64,000 nt of DNA from Agromyces sp. SYSU T00194 (GCF_040496035.1 NZ_JBEPJZ010000002.1:310001-374000), one strand, 5' to 3'. Shown: positions 14,219-23,920, numbered from the stretch's first letter. The notes: generated by a model not told the origin, from the sequence alone. A program made the numbers and translations.

Positions 14219-14469
14219 TGCAGCTCGGCACGCGCTGGCCCGCCGGAGCCGCCGCACCCGCGTCGGTGCCGGACGCGATGCGCGCCGCCATCGCGGACGC
14301 CGAGGCCGGCACCGCCTCCCTCGAGGGGCAGTACTGGACCCTCACTTGGCTCGAGGGCCTCGCGATCGCGACCCTCGACGACGGCACCAGGGTGCGGCAG
14401 CGTCCCGGCGCCCTCGCGCCGATCGTCGAACCCGCCGAGCCGGAGGCCGACGCCGACGACAACTGGTGA
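14218..14469 (+). CDS. Small conserved-looking protein translationally coupled to valS
   Basis: 83-residue protein, family not recognised. It begins at the ATG that overlaps the valS stop as TGATG, so its translation is probably coupled to valS. The sequence is soluble, acidic at the C-terminus (EPEADADDNW), with a central LEGQYWTLTWLEGLAIATLDDGTRVRQRPGALAPIV that looks like a short beta-barrel or beta-hairpin unit. Codon use and third-position GC match the neighbours, and no hydrophobic segment or cysteine is present. Its position suggests a role in translation or amino-acid physiology, but that is inference only. Confidence 0.7.
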   Translation: MQLGTRWPAGAAAPASVPDAMRAAIADAEAGTASLEGQYWTLTWLEGLAIATLDDGTRVRQRPGALAPIVEPAEPEADADDNW

Positions 14470-14509
14470 GGCGGTGCGGCTGAGCGGTGGACGATTCGAC
14501 CGGCCGGCC

Positions 14510-14719
14510 TCAGCGCATGCCCACGCCCACGCGAAGGCGGAACTCGGCGAGCTCGCCCTCCGCATGAGACGTCGCGGCGGGCGCGACGCGTGCCGAGCGA
14601 CGGGCGCGGCGACGGCTCGCCCAGCTGGTGAGCCAGATGCCGAGGGACGTGGCGATGCGCTCGACGCGGTCGGCCGGGAGGCGGCGACCGGCGGGGAACG
14701 GAAGTGCGCTGGCGGTCAT
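14510..14719 (-). CDS. Small basic protein downstream of the ArsR-type regulator
   Basis: 69-residue protein of unknown function. It has a short amphipathic or weakly hydrophobic stretch (RVERIATSLGIWLTSWAS) followed by a very Arg-rich patch (RRRARRSARV), then a more acidic end and a final RLRVGVGMR. The ATG at 14719 has AGAGGA about 9 nt upstream; an in-frame ATG six codons earlier lies in the stop region of the previous gene. It starts 14 nt after the ArsR-type gene, so the two are very likely co-transcribed. The helix-plus-Arg pattern would fit a peripheral membrane or nucleic-acid contact, without further evidence. Confidence 0.6.
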   Translation of the reverse strand: MTASALPFPAGRRLPADRVERIATSLGIWLTSWASRRRARRSARVAPAATSHAEGELAEFRLRVGVGMR

Positions 14720-14733
14720 TGCGGGAGTTCCTC

Positions 14734-15336
14734 TCAATCGACGAGCGGGAAGGCGTTGAGCTGGATGGTCACGGGTCGGGAGCCGGGACGCTCGTCGCCG
14801 CGGTAGCGCGCGACGACCTGCTCGATGGCGGCGAGCACCTCGCTCGACGCCTCCTCGAGCTGCTCAGGGGTGAGCCGGAGGTGCGCGCTCGACATGACGC
14901 TCGCCTCGAGCCAGTGCTCCGGCAGTTCGCGCATGCCCCGCTCCATGAACTCGCCCAGCAGGCGCTCGCGTTCGTGGTGCACGTGGTCGACGAACACCTG
15001 TGCCGCGGCCCGGGATGCCGGATCCGCCGCGTGCTCGGGCGGGGGCACGGAGAGCCCTCCGGGCGTGCGCTCCCACCAGCGCTCGCGCGCCGTGCCGCGA
15101 CCCTCGACCTCGCGCACCAAGTCGTGTCGGGCGAGCTGGCGGAGGTGATAGCTCATCGCCCCGCTCGACTCCCCCAGCCGTTCGGCGAGCATGCTCGAGG
15201 TCGCAGCACCGTACAGCGACAGCGCGTCGAAGATCGCGATGCGCAGCGGGTGGCCCAGCGCCTTCAGCGTGCCGAAGTCGGCGACGCGTGGCTGCGGGGC
15301 CCCGGGGTCTCCCGGGTGCGGCTCGGTGGTGTCCAT
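14734..15336 (-). CDS. ArsR-type winged-helix transcriptional regulator
   Basis: 200-residue DNA-binding protein. Residues 20-85 form a winged helix-turn-helix of the ArsR/HTH_20 type (LKALGHPLRIAIFDALSLYGAATSSMLAERLGESSGAMSYHLRQLARHDLV), then a wing with GRGTARERWW. The C-terminal half is helical (about 105-185) and probably dimerises or senses a ligand; no cysteine cluster for metal binding is seen, so it is not a metal sensor of the classical kind. The ATG at 15336 is leaderless: TAGCAT lies 6 nt upstream with TTGCAA 17 nt before that. Three phased repeats and a palindrome cover this promoter, which suggests autoregulation. A small basic protein gene follows in the same transcript. Confidence 0.88.
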   Translation of the reverse strand: MDTTEPHPGDPGAPQPRVADFGTLKALGHPLRIAIFDALSLYGAATSSMLAERLGESSGAMSYHLRQLARHDLVREVEGRGTARERWWERTPGGLSVPPPEHAADPASRAAAQVFVDHVHHERERLLGEFMERGMRELPEHWLEASVMSSAHLRLTPEQLEEASSEVLAAIEQVVARYRGDERPGSRPVTIQLNAFPLVD

Positions 15337-15342
15337 ACGGAC

Positions 15343-15371
15343 ATGCTACGAGTGCAAAGACTTCTTTGCAA
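15343..15371 (-). promoter_or_regulatory. Promoter of the ArsR-type gene
   Basis: Minus-strand TTGCAA (15371-15366) and TAGCAT (15348-15343) are separated by exactly 17 nt, the best -35/-10 pair in this window; the start codon follows 6 nt after the -10 box. Confidence 0.75.
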
Positions 15372-15398
15372 GCAGTTCTTTGCAGCGATTTCTTTGCA
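15353..15398. promoter_or_regulatory. Probable operator: palindrome plus three 14-bp-spaced repeats
   Basis: TTCTTTGCA occurs at 15362-15370, 15376-15384 and 15390-15398, each start 14 bp after the last. The first copy also pairs with TGCAAAGA (15353-15360) to make a perfect palindrome with a 2-bp centre that lies inside the -35/-10 spacer of the regulator's own promoter. The AT-rich repeats stand out sharply from the surrounding 70 percent GC. Confidence 0.75.
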
Positions 15399-15426
15399 TC
15401 TGCGCCCGGCGCCGACGACGACCGGA

Positions 15427-16260
15427 TCAGGCGTGCGCCACGACCTCCCCGTGCGGCATCAGGAACCACCCGTCGTCGTGCGCCGCCCACTCGCGCCAGC
15501 CCGCGGCGATCTCCTTCAGGTCCGACCAGTCGGCGTGGCCCGACTCGATCGCGTGCGCGGCGAACTGCGACTCCACGGCGCGCTCGGCCCACGACCCGCC
15601 CCACCACTCGCGCTCCGCAGGGCTCGAGAACAGCCAGATCGACGCGCTCACGTCGACGCGGGAGAAGCCCGCACGGCCCGCCCAGTGCTTCAAGGTGCGG
15701 CCCGCGAGCGGATCACCGCCGTTCCACACGTGCACGCGGCGGTAGATGTCGAGCCACCTGTCGAGCGCCGGGATGAGCGGGTACCAGATGACCCCGCCGT
15801 AGTCGACGTCGCGCACGCCCGCCACGCCGCCCGGCTTCAGGACGCGGCGGAACTCCCGGAGGGCGTCGACCGGACGACCCAGGTGCTGCAGCACCTGGTG
15901 CGCGTGCACCACGTCGTACGATCCGTCCTCCGCGTCGAGGCGATAGGCGTCGTCGACCGCGAACTCGACGTTGTGCACCCCGGCGTCCGCGGCGAGGCCG
16001 GACGCCTGCGCCACGATCTGGGCCGACGCGTCCACGCCGCGCACGATTCCCGGATCCACGCGGCGTGCGATGTCGACCGTGATCGTGCCGGGTCCGCTGC
16101 CGACGTCGAGCACCCGCGCGCCGGCCCGCAGGTGCGGGATGAGGTACTCCGCGGAGTTCGCCACCGTGCGCCAGGCGTGCGTGCGCACGACGCTCGCGTG
16201 GTGCCCGTGCGTGTACTCGTCCCGGGGTGCGACCTCCGACCGGTCGATGTCCGCTGCCAT
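15427..16260 (-). CDS. SAM-dependent class I methyltransferase
   Basis: 277-residue cytosolic methyltransferase, substrate unknown. The SAM-binding core is clear: motif I VLDVGSGPGTI at residues 50-60, acidic motif II in VRGVDASAQIV, VDDAYRL at motif III, and YDVVHAHQVLQHL before the post-motif region; EFRRVLKPGGV is the usual strand-5 end. The C-terminal part (DRWLDIYRRVHVWNGGDPLAGRTL and later) matches the UbiE/MenG-like family of Methyltransf_11/25 proteins. The start ATG at 16260 follows TAGGCT by 6 nt (leaderless). It is divergent from the M3 peptidase gene and shares a symmetric promoter with it. Confidence 0.88.
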   Translation of the reverse strand: MAADIDRSEVAPRDEYTHGHHASVVRTHAWRTVANSAEYLIPHLRAGARVLDVGSGPGTITVDIARRVDPGIVRGVDASAQIVAQASGLAADAGVHNVEFAVDDAYRLDAEDGSYDVVHAHQVLQHLGRPVDALREFRRVLKPGGVAGVRDVDYGGVIWYPLIPALDRWLDIYRRVHVWNGGDPLAGRTLKHWAGRAGFSRVDVSASIWLFSSPAEREWWGGSWAERAVESQFAAHAIESGHADWSDLKEIAAGWREWAAHDDGWFLMPHGEVVAHA

Positions 16261-16266
16261 GACACG

Positions 16267-16305
16267 AGCCTAGGCGCGTCGACGTCCGCCTGACGCGCCT
16301 AGGCT
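16267..16305. promoter_or_regulatory. Symmetric divergent promoter: 14-bp perfect inverted repeat
   Basis: The arms 16267-16280 and 16292-16305 are perfect reverse complements around an 11-nt spacer. Each arm ends outward in a TAGGCT -10 box (minus strand 16272-16267, plus strand 16300-16305), and each box is followed by 6 nt and then an ATG (16260 leftward, 16312 rightward). Both genes should therefore be leaderless and driven from one mirror-image element. Confidence 0.75.
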
Positions 16306-16311
16306 GGACGG

Positions 16312-18363
16312 ATGGCCCAGACCGTCAATCCGCTGCTCACGCCGAGCACGCTCCCGTACCAGTTGCCGCCGTTCGCCGAGATCCGGGAGGAGCACTACCG
16401 CCCCGCACTCGAGCAGGGCATGGCCGAGCAGCTCACCGAGGTGCGGGCTATCACCGAGCAGGCGGACCCGCCCACGTTCGCGAACACGATGCTGCCGCTC
16501 GAGCTGAGCGGCCAGACCCTGCGACGCGTGCTCGAGGTGTTCTCGAACCAGAGCTCGGCCGACTCGACGCCGGCCACCGATGCGCTCGAGGAGGAGTTCG
16601 CACCGATCCTCGCGGCGCACGAGGACGCCATCCGCCTCGACCCCGCGCTGTACCGCCGCATCGACGCGCTGCACGCGCAGCGGGACGCCCTCGACCTCGA
16701 CGCCGAGTCGCGGTACCTGCTGGAGCGGACCCACCGCGAGTTCACGCTCGCGGGCGCGGGCCTCGACGCCGCCGACACCGAGCGCCTGAAGGAGCTCAAC
16801 CAGCGGCTCTCCACGCTCGCCACCCGCTTCGAGAAGCGCCTCCACGCCGACACGAACGACCTCGCGGTGCACACGGAGGACCCGGACGACCTCGCGGGAC
16901 TCAGCGACGGCGAGCGGTCCGCAGCGGCGGCAGCGGCGGCCGAGCGCGGACTGGGGGGCTACCTGATCACGCTCGTGCTGCCGACGGGCCAGCCGTGGCT
17001 CGCATCGCTCACGAGCGCCTCGATGCGCGACCGGGTGATGGCGGCGTCGCGGGCGCGCGGCGCCCGGGGCAACGCGCACGACACCCGGGACGTGCTGCTC
17101 GAGACGGTGCGCCTGCGCGCCGAACGCGCGAGGCTCCTCGGCTTCGCCGACCACGCCTCGTACATCACCGCCGACCAGACCGCCGGCACTCCGGACGCCG
17201 TCGCGGACATGCTCGGCGCGATGGCGCCCGCCGCGGCGCGCAACGCCCGCGCGGAGGCGGAGCGCCTGGCCGAGGCCGCCGCCGAGACCCCCGGCGTGCG
17301 CCCGCTCGAGGCATCCGACTGGGCCTACTACGCCGAGCAGGTGCGTGCGCGCGACTACGCGGTCGACACCGCGGCGATGCGCCCCTACTTCGAGGCCGAG
17401 CGCGTGCTGCACGACGGCGTGTTCTTCGCCGCCGCGCAGCTCTACGGCGTCACCTTCACCGAGCGCGAGGACCTCGTCGCCTACCACCCGGACGCCCGGG
17501 TCTTCGAGGTGCACGAGTCCGACGGCTCCCCCGTCGGCCTGTACGTGTACGACCTCTACACCCGCGACTCCAAGCGCGGCGGCGCGTGGATGAACGCGAT
17601 CGTGACGCAGTCGACGCTGCTCGGCACGCTGCCGGTGGTGGTCAACAACCTCAACGTGCCCAAGCCCGCCGCGGGGGCGCCGACGCTGCTCACCTACGAC
17701 GAGACCCGCACGCTCTTCCACGAGTTCGGGCACGCGCTGCACGGCCTGTTCGGCCAGACCGCGTACCCGAAGCTGTCGGGCACGAGCGTGTACCGCGACT
17801 TCGTCGAGTTCCCGAGCCAGGTCAACGAGATGTGGATGCTGTGGCCGGAGGTGCTCGCCAACTACGCCGTCCACCACGTGACCGGTGAGCGGATGCCGCA
17901 GGAGCTCGTCGACCGCCTGCTGGCCGCCGAGCAGTGGGGCGAGGGCCACGCCACCGCCGAGTACCTCGCCGCGGCGCTGCTCGACCAGGCCTGGCACCGC
18001 ATCACCGCGGACGACGAGGTCGACGACGTCGCCGCGTTCGAGGCGCGCGCGCTGGCGGAGGCCGGCCTCGACGACGCGCTGGTGCCGCCGCGGTACGCGA
18101 GCACCTACTTCGCGCACACCTTCTCGGGCGGCTACAGCGCCGGGTACTACTCGTACATCTGGAGCGAGGTGCTCGACGCCGACACGGTCGAGTGGTTCCG
18201 CGAGCACGGCGGCCTCACCCGCGAGAACGGCGAGCGGTTCCGTCGCCGGCTCCTCGGCGTCGGCGGCGCGGGCGACCCGCTCGAGGCGTACCGCGACTTC
18301 CGCGGCCGCGACGCGGAACTCGCGCCGCTGCTGCGTCGCCGCGGGCTCGACCGCGACGCGTGA
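16312..18363 (+). CDS. M3 family zinc metallopeptidase (oligopeptidase/Dcp-like)
   Basis: 683-residue cytosolic oligopeptidase of the thimet/Dcp family that cuts short peptides. The N-terminal two thirds are helical (the usual channel-forming domain). The zinc motif is HEFGH at residues 470-474 (RTLFHEFGHALHGLF); the third zinc ligand and the family's FVEFPSQVNEMW segment follow. A GGYSAGYYSYIWSEVLDAD stretch lies near the C-terminus and holds the substrate-contact tyrosines. The ATG at 16312 follows TAGGCT by 6 nt. Length and motifs are complete. A strong hairpin follows the stop. Confidence 0.94.
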   Translation: MAQTVNPLLTPSTLPYQLPPFAEIREEHYRPALEQGMAEQLTEVRAITEQADPPTFANTMLPLELSGQTLRRVLEVFSNQSSADSTPATDALEEEFAPILAAHEDAIRLDPALYRRIDALHAQRDALDLDAESRYLLERTHREFTLAGAGLDAADTERLKELNQRLSTLATRFEKRLHADTNDLAVHTEDPDDLAGLSDGERSAAAAAAAERGLGGYLITLVLPTGQPWLASLTSASMRDRVMAASRARGARGNAHDTRDVLLETVRLRAERARLLGFADHASYITADQTAGTPDAVADMLGAMAPAAARNARAEAERLAEAAAETPGVRPLEASDWAYYAEQVRARDYAVDTAAMRPYFEAERVLHDGVFFAAAQLYGVTFTEREDLVAYHPDARVFEVHESDGSPVGLYVYDLYTRDSKRGGAWMNAIVTQSTLLGTLPVVVNNLNVPKPAAGAPTLLTYDETRTLFHEFGHALHGLFGQTAYPKLSGTSVYRDFVEFPSQVNEMWMLWPEVLANYAVHHVTGERMPQELVDRLLAAEQWGEGHATAEYLAAALLDQAWHRITADDEVDDVAAFEARALAEAGLDDALVPPRYASTYFAHTFSGGYSAGYYSYIWSEVLDADTVEWFREHGGLTRENGERFRRRLLGVGGAGDPLEAYRDFRGRDAELAPLLRRRGLDRDA

Positions 18364-18369
18364 GACGCC

Positions 18370-18404
18370 AACGCGCCGCCGCCCCGAGGGGGCGGCGGCG
18401 CGTT
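18370..18404. terminator. Bidirectional terminator hairpin
   Basis: A perfect 16-bp stem (18370-18385 with 18389-18404) around the loop GAG, lying between the converging M3 peptidase and suf genes. The stem ends in TT on one side and AA on the other but no long U-tract is present. Confidence 0.8.
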
Positions 18405-18444
18405 GCTGCGTCGTGCGGGCGCAGGGCCCGTCGCGCGACGTGCG

Positions 18445-18774
18445 TCAGATGGCGAAGCCCAGGGCGCGCATCTGGTCGCGCCCGTCGTCGGTGATCCGCT
18501 CCGGACCCCACGGCGGCATCCACACCCAGTTGATGCGGAACGCCTCGACGACCCCGTCGAGCGCCTGCGCGGTCTGCTCCTCGAGCACGTCCGTCAGCGG
18601 GCATCCGGCGCTCGTGAGCGTCATGTGGATGATCAGCGCGTCGTGCTCGTCGTCCCAGCCGAGGTCGTAGATCAGGCCGAGGTCGACGACGTTCACCCCG
18701 AGCTCGGGGTCCATCACGTCCTTCAGGGCCTCTTCGACCTGATCGAACTTCTCCGGTGCCAGCGTCGAAACCAT
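18445..18774 (-). CDS. sufT: Fe-S cluster assembly factor of the SufT / MIP18 (DUF59) family
   Basis: 109-residue protein of the DUF59/MIP18 family that helps deliver or mature Fe-S clusters. The conserved core is DVMDPELGVNVVDLGLIYDL, then MTLTSAGCPLTDVLEEQ with the family cysteine in AGCP, and a C-terminal WVWMPPWGPERITDDGRDQMRALGF. It is the last gene of the suf operon, 4 nt after sufC. TAAGCT, which overlaps the sufC stop, ends 6 nt before the ATG, so it may also have its own leaderless transcript. Confidence 0.93.
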   Translation of the reverse strand: MVSTLAPEKFDQVEEALKDVMDPELGVNVVDLGLIYDLGWDDEHDALIIHMTLTSAGCPLTDVLEEQTAQALDGVVEAFRINWVWMPPWGPERITDDGRDQMRALGFAI

Positions 18775-18778
18775 GGCC

Positions 18779-19543
<765 letters not shown>

Positions 19544-19589
19544 GTTGTTGCGTTCACTTCCCGGCGCGCGCGGCGCCGTGGTCGGGGAT

Positions 19590-19916
19590 TCAGACGTTGA
19601 GGGTGACGGCCGGGTCGATGAAGACGCCGCCGTCGACGAGCTCCACCCGGTAGACGGGGACGGGCTCGTAGGCGGGGAGGGTGAGGGGCTTGCCGGTCTT
19701 CAGGGAGAACTTCGACCCGTGCGCCCAGCACTCGAGCGTGTCGTCCTCCACGAAGCCCTCGGCGAGCGAGATGTCGCCGTGGGTGCAGGTGTCGCCGATG
19801 GCGTGCACCGCTCCCGCGGCGTCCTTCACGACGGCGATCGGCGTGCCCTCGACGACGAAGCGCTGGGCCTGGTCGGCCTCGAGCGCATCGACGTCGCAGA
19901 CGCGGACGGCGGTCAC
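19590..19916 (-). CDS. Rieske-type ferredoxin in the suf operon
   Basis: 108-residue soluble Rieske [2Fe-2S] protein related to the ferredoxin subunit of non-heme iron oxygenases. The cluster ligands are C44 and H46 (CTHGD) and C63 and H66 (CWAHGSKF). It lies between sufD and sufC, an arrangement common in actinobacteria, and probably donates electrons or acts in cluster assembly instead of an oxygenase. The GTG at 19916 overlaps the sufD stop by 4 nt (GTGA), which fixes the start. Confidence 0.94.
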   Translation of the reverse strand: MTAVRVCDVDALEADQAQRFVVEGTPIAVVKDAAGAVHAIGDTCTHGDISLAEGFVEDDTLECWAHGSKFSLKTGKPLTLPAYEPVPVYRVELVDGGVFIDPAVTLNV

Positions 19917-21124
19917 GACGGCAGCACCCCGCCGGCGAGCTCGGCCTCGATCGCGGCGGCGAGGTGCTCCTCGAGCTCCGGCACGCGGATCTTCTGCACG
20001 ATCTCGGCGAGGAACCCGATGACGACCAGGCGCCGGGCCTCGTCCTCCCGGATGCCGCGCGCCTGGAGGTAGAAGAGCTGCTCGTCGTCGAAGCGGCCGG
20101 TCGCGCTCGCGTGGCCGGCGCCCTGGATGTCGCCGGTCTCGATCTCGAGGTTCGGGATCGAGTCGGCGCGCGCGCCGGGCGTGAGCACGAGGTTGCGGTT
20201 CGCCTCGTAGGAGTCGGTGCCGACCGCGTCGCGACCGATCAGCACGTCGCCGATCCAGACGCTGCGGGCGGTCTCGCCCTGGAGCGCGCCCTTGTAGAGC
20301 ACGTCGCCGCGCGTGTGCGGCCCCTTGTGGTGCAGGAAGACCTGGCTCTCGAAGTGCTGGCCGGCGTCGGAGAAGCTCAGGCCGTACAGCTCAGCCTCCG
20401 AGCCCTCGCCCGCGAGCTCGACGCTCGGGTTGAGGCGAACGACACCGCCGCCGAAGGAGACGACGACGTGGCGCAGGTACGCGTCGCGCTCCACGCGCGC
20501 CTGGTGGGCGGCGGCGTGGATCGCGTCGTCGGCCCACTCCTGGACGCTCACGACGGTGAGGTTCGCGCCCTCGCGGACGAGCACCTCCACGTTCTGGGCG
20601 AACGTCGTGCTGCCGGAGTGGCGAAGCACGATGGTGCCGCGCGAGTTGGGCTTCGCCTCGAGCACGACGTGCCCGTTGGCGCGACGCTCGGCGCCGTTGC
20701 CCGTGAGGCTGATCACGACCGGCGCGTCGAGCTCGACGTCCTGGGGCACCACCACGTGCAGCGCCTCGTCGGTGTGCGTCCACGCGAGCGCGCTCGGCAG
20801 GTCCTCCGGCGTGAACGCCTCGCCGCGGGGCGCCTGGCCGACGGCCAGGGTGCCCACCGTCACGGCGTCGGCGCCGGAGAGCTGCCACGCCACGGCCGGG
20901 TCGCCCGGGCGGTCGTCGGTCGCGACGTCGGCGAGGACGCCGGCGATGCGGGCGACCGGCGTGTGCTTCCAGTCGACCTCGGTGCCGGCGGGCATGCCGA
21001 AGTCTGCGGGGTCGTACGAGCGCGTGCGCTCGGTTCGGGTCTGGACCGGTACGAATGCACCGGCTCCGTCGCTGTGCGCCCTGCTACCGGGGGCGACGGG
21101 CGGCGTCTGGATTGCGGACGTCAT
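19913..21124 (-). CDS. sufD: Fe-S assembly scaffold protein SufD
   Basis: 403-residue partner of SufB in the SufBC2D complex. The right-handed beta-helix core is visible in the repeated hydrophobic strands from about residue 110 to 340, and the C-terminal helical part has GRFDDEQLFYLQARGIREDEARRLVVIGFLAEIV, the SufC-docking region shared with SufB. The ATG at 21124 follows the sufB stop with no gap. The stop overlaps the Rieske-type gene. The length is normal for SufD of this lineage. Confidence 0.96.
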   Translation of the reverse strand: MTSAIQTPPVAPGSRAHSDGAGAFVPVQTRTERTRSYDPADFGMPAGTEVDWKHTPVARIAGVLADVATDDRPGDPAVAWQLSGADAVTVGTLAVGQAPRGEAFTPEDLPSALAWTHTDEALHVVVPQDVELDAPVVISLTGNGAERRANGHVVLEAKPNSRGTIVLRHSGSTTFAQNVEVLVREGANLTVVSVQEWADDAIHAAAHQARVERDAYLRHVVVSFGGGVVRLNPSVELAGEGSEAELYGLSFSDAGQHFESQVFLHHKGPHTRGDVLYKGALQGETARSVWIGDVLIGRDAVGTDSYEANRNLVLTPGARADSIPNLEIETGDIQGAGHASATGRFDDEQLFYLQARGIREDEARRLVVIGFLAEIVQKIRVPELEEHLAAAIEAELAGGVLPS

Positions 21125-22543
<1,419 letters not shown>

Positions 22544-22732
22544 TGCTCTCCTCTTCTCCACCCGGACGACCGGCTATCAGTCCGGCTCAGTCCCATCCCC
22601 GCGTTCGAGGCGCAGCGCGGATCGGGAGTGATGTGCGGGTGGCTGCAGTGCGTACCTAAGATGGAGGTCGAGCATCGGCCGCATTCCTGCGTCCTGCGCG
22701 CCTGCGCATGCTCGCCAACCACACAAGTCTAT

Positions 22733-22747
22733 AGGGTCGCGGACCCT
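22733..22747. promoter_or_regulatory. Palindrome in the sufB-ctaA divergent region
   Basis: AGGGTC and GACCCT are perfect reverse complements with a 3-nt centre (GCG), next to a CTATAG sequence that could serve as a -10 core in either direction. It is a candidate operator for ctaA, sufB or both. The rest of the 257-nt region 22544-22800 shows no other clear element; a half-site TTAGGT on the minus strand near 22655 is too weak to call an iron box. Confidence 0.4.
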
Positions 22748-22800
22748 CCGGGGCAGGACTCCCAGCGCCGTCCCAGACCGTCGCGCCCGGATCGAGTACC

Positions 22801-23736
22801 GTGAACCGCTTCGTCGCCTGGCTCCCCGACCACGTCGACCGCCGCATCCGCGTCTTCGGATGGCTGTCGCTCGCGTCACAGATCGTCATCGTCGGCACCG
22901 GCGGGCTCGTGCGCCTGACCGGGTCGGGCCTCGGATGCCCCACCTGGCCGCGCTGCACCGACGAGTCGTTCGTGGCCACGCCCGAGATGGGCGTGCACGG
23001 CGTCATCGAGTTCGGCAACCGGCTGCTCACGTTCGTGCTCATCGCGATCGCGCTCATCACCTTCGTGCTGCTCTGGCGCCTGCGCCGGCAGCGGCGCGAC
23101 CTGTTCTGGATCGCGTTCGCGCTGGGCGCCGGCATCCCGCTGCAGGGCGTGGTGGGCGGCATCACGGTGCTCACGCAGCTGAACCCGTACGTCGTGGGCC
23201 TGCACTTCGTGGTCTCCGCAGGGCTCGTCGCGCTCGCGACCGTCCTGGTGCACCGCATGCACCTCGTGCCCGGGCCGCGCACGCGCGTCGTGCCAGGCTG
23301 GTACGCCGGGCTCGCCCACGCGACGAGCGCCGTGCTGCTCGTCACGCTGCTCGCCGGCATCGTGACCACGGGCTCGGGTCCGCACGCCGGCGACGGCGGG
23401 GCCGCCCGCACGGGCCTCGACCCCGAGTTCGTGCAGCACGTGCACGCCTGGCCCGCCTATGTGCTGCTCGCGCTCACGCTCGTGCTGCTCATCGCCGGGT
23501 TCGCACGCGGCCTCGCGCCGTGGCGCTGGGCGCTCGCGCTGCTCGCGGTCGAGGCCGTGCAGATCACCGTCGGGCTCATCCAGGCGAACACGGGCCTGCC
23601 ACCCTTCCTCGTCGGCGCGCACATGGTGCTCGCGTGCCTCGCCGTCGCGACGATGACCGCGTTCGTGCTGCACCTGAAGGCGCCCGCGGCGGTCGCCGCT
23701 GAGGCCTCGGCCCCGGCGGACGCCGTCACCCGCTGA
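22801..23736 (+). CDS. ctaA: Heme A synthase (COX15/CtaA family)
   Basis: 311-residue membrane enzyme converting heme O to heme A for cytochrome c oxidase. Eight hydrophobic helices in two four-helix halves are visible. The heme-ligand histidines are H66 (GVHGVIEFGNR), H135 (GLHFVVSAG), H213 or H215 (VQHVHAWPAY) and H274 (GAHMVLA). The external loop cysteine pair C46 and C52 (CPTWPRC) is present. GTG at 22801 is followed by the expected basic start. It is divergent from sufB and lies near ctaB, the enzyme that makes its substrate. Confidence 0.93.
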   Translation: MNRFVAWLPDHVDRRIRVFGWLSLASQIVIVGTGGLVRLTGSGLGCPTWPRCTDESFVATPEMGVHGVIEFGNRLLTFVLIAIALITFVLLWRLRRQRRDLFWIAFALGAGIPLQGVVGGITVLTQLNPYVVGLHFVVSAGLVALATVLVHRMHLVPGPRTRVVPGWYAGLAHATSAVLLVTLLAGIVTTGSGPHAGDGGAARTGLDPEFVQHVHAWPAYVLLALTLVLLIAGFARGLAPWRWALALLAVEAVQITVGLIQANTGLPPFLVGAHMVLACLAVATMTAFVLHLKAPAAVAAEASAPADAVTR

Positions 23737-23770
23737 CACCCGCTGACACCCGCCCGTCGTCGGGTACCGG

Positions 23771-23776
23771 CATGAT
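23771..23776 (+). promoter_or_regulatory. Possible -10 box for a 45-codon gene
   Basis: CATGAT ends 6 nt before the ATG at 23783, the same spacing as other leaderless genes here. Confidence 0.4.
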
Positions 23777-23782
23777 CGGGCC

Positions 23783-23920
23783 ATGGAGATCGCTGCACTC
23801 ACGGACGAGGTCGAGGCGGAGGTGGCGCGCAAGTGGCTGGTCTGGAAGCCCGGGCGGGCCGACGGCCACGGAACGCCCGGCTCCGGCACGGATGCCGAAC
23901 CCGCGTCGGCCGACGCCTAG
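23783..23920 (+). CDS. Predicted 45-residue small protein
   Basis: Short reading frame between ctaA and ctaB, family not recognised. It starts [20 protein letters not shown], an amphipathic helix with two Trp (KWLVW), and ends in a Gly/Ala/Asp/Glu-rich tail. Evidence that it is real: a -10-like CATGAT 6 nt before the ATG, codon use like its neighbours, and a stop that fits precisely into the gap before ctaB. Its TAG and the ctaB TAG (opposite strand) share the bases CTAG at 23917-23920. Against it: very short, and no homology could be checked. Confidence 0.5.
   Translation: MEIAALTDEVEAEVARKWLVWKPGRADGHGTPGSGTDAEPASADA

Noticed and set aside
22640-22670. Iron (DtxR/IdeR) box upstream of sufB.
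   Set aside because: Only a half-site (TTAGGT) is seen; the second half of the consensus palindrome is absent.
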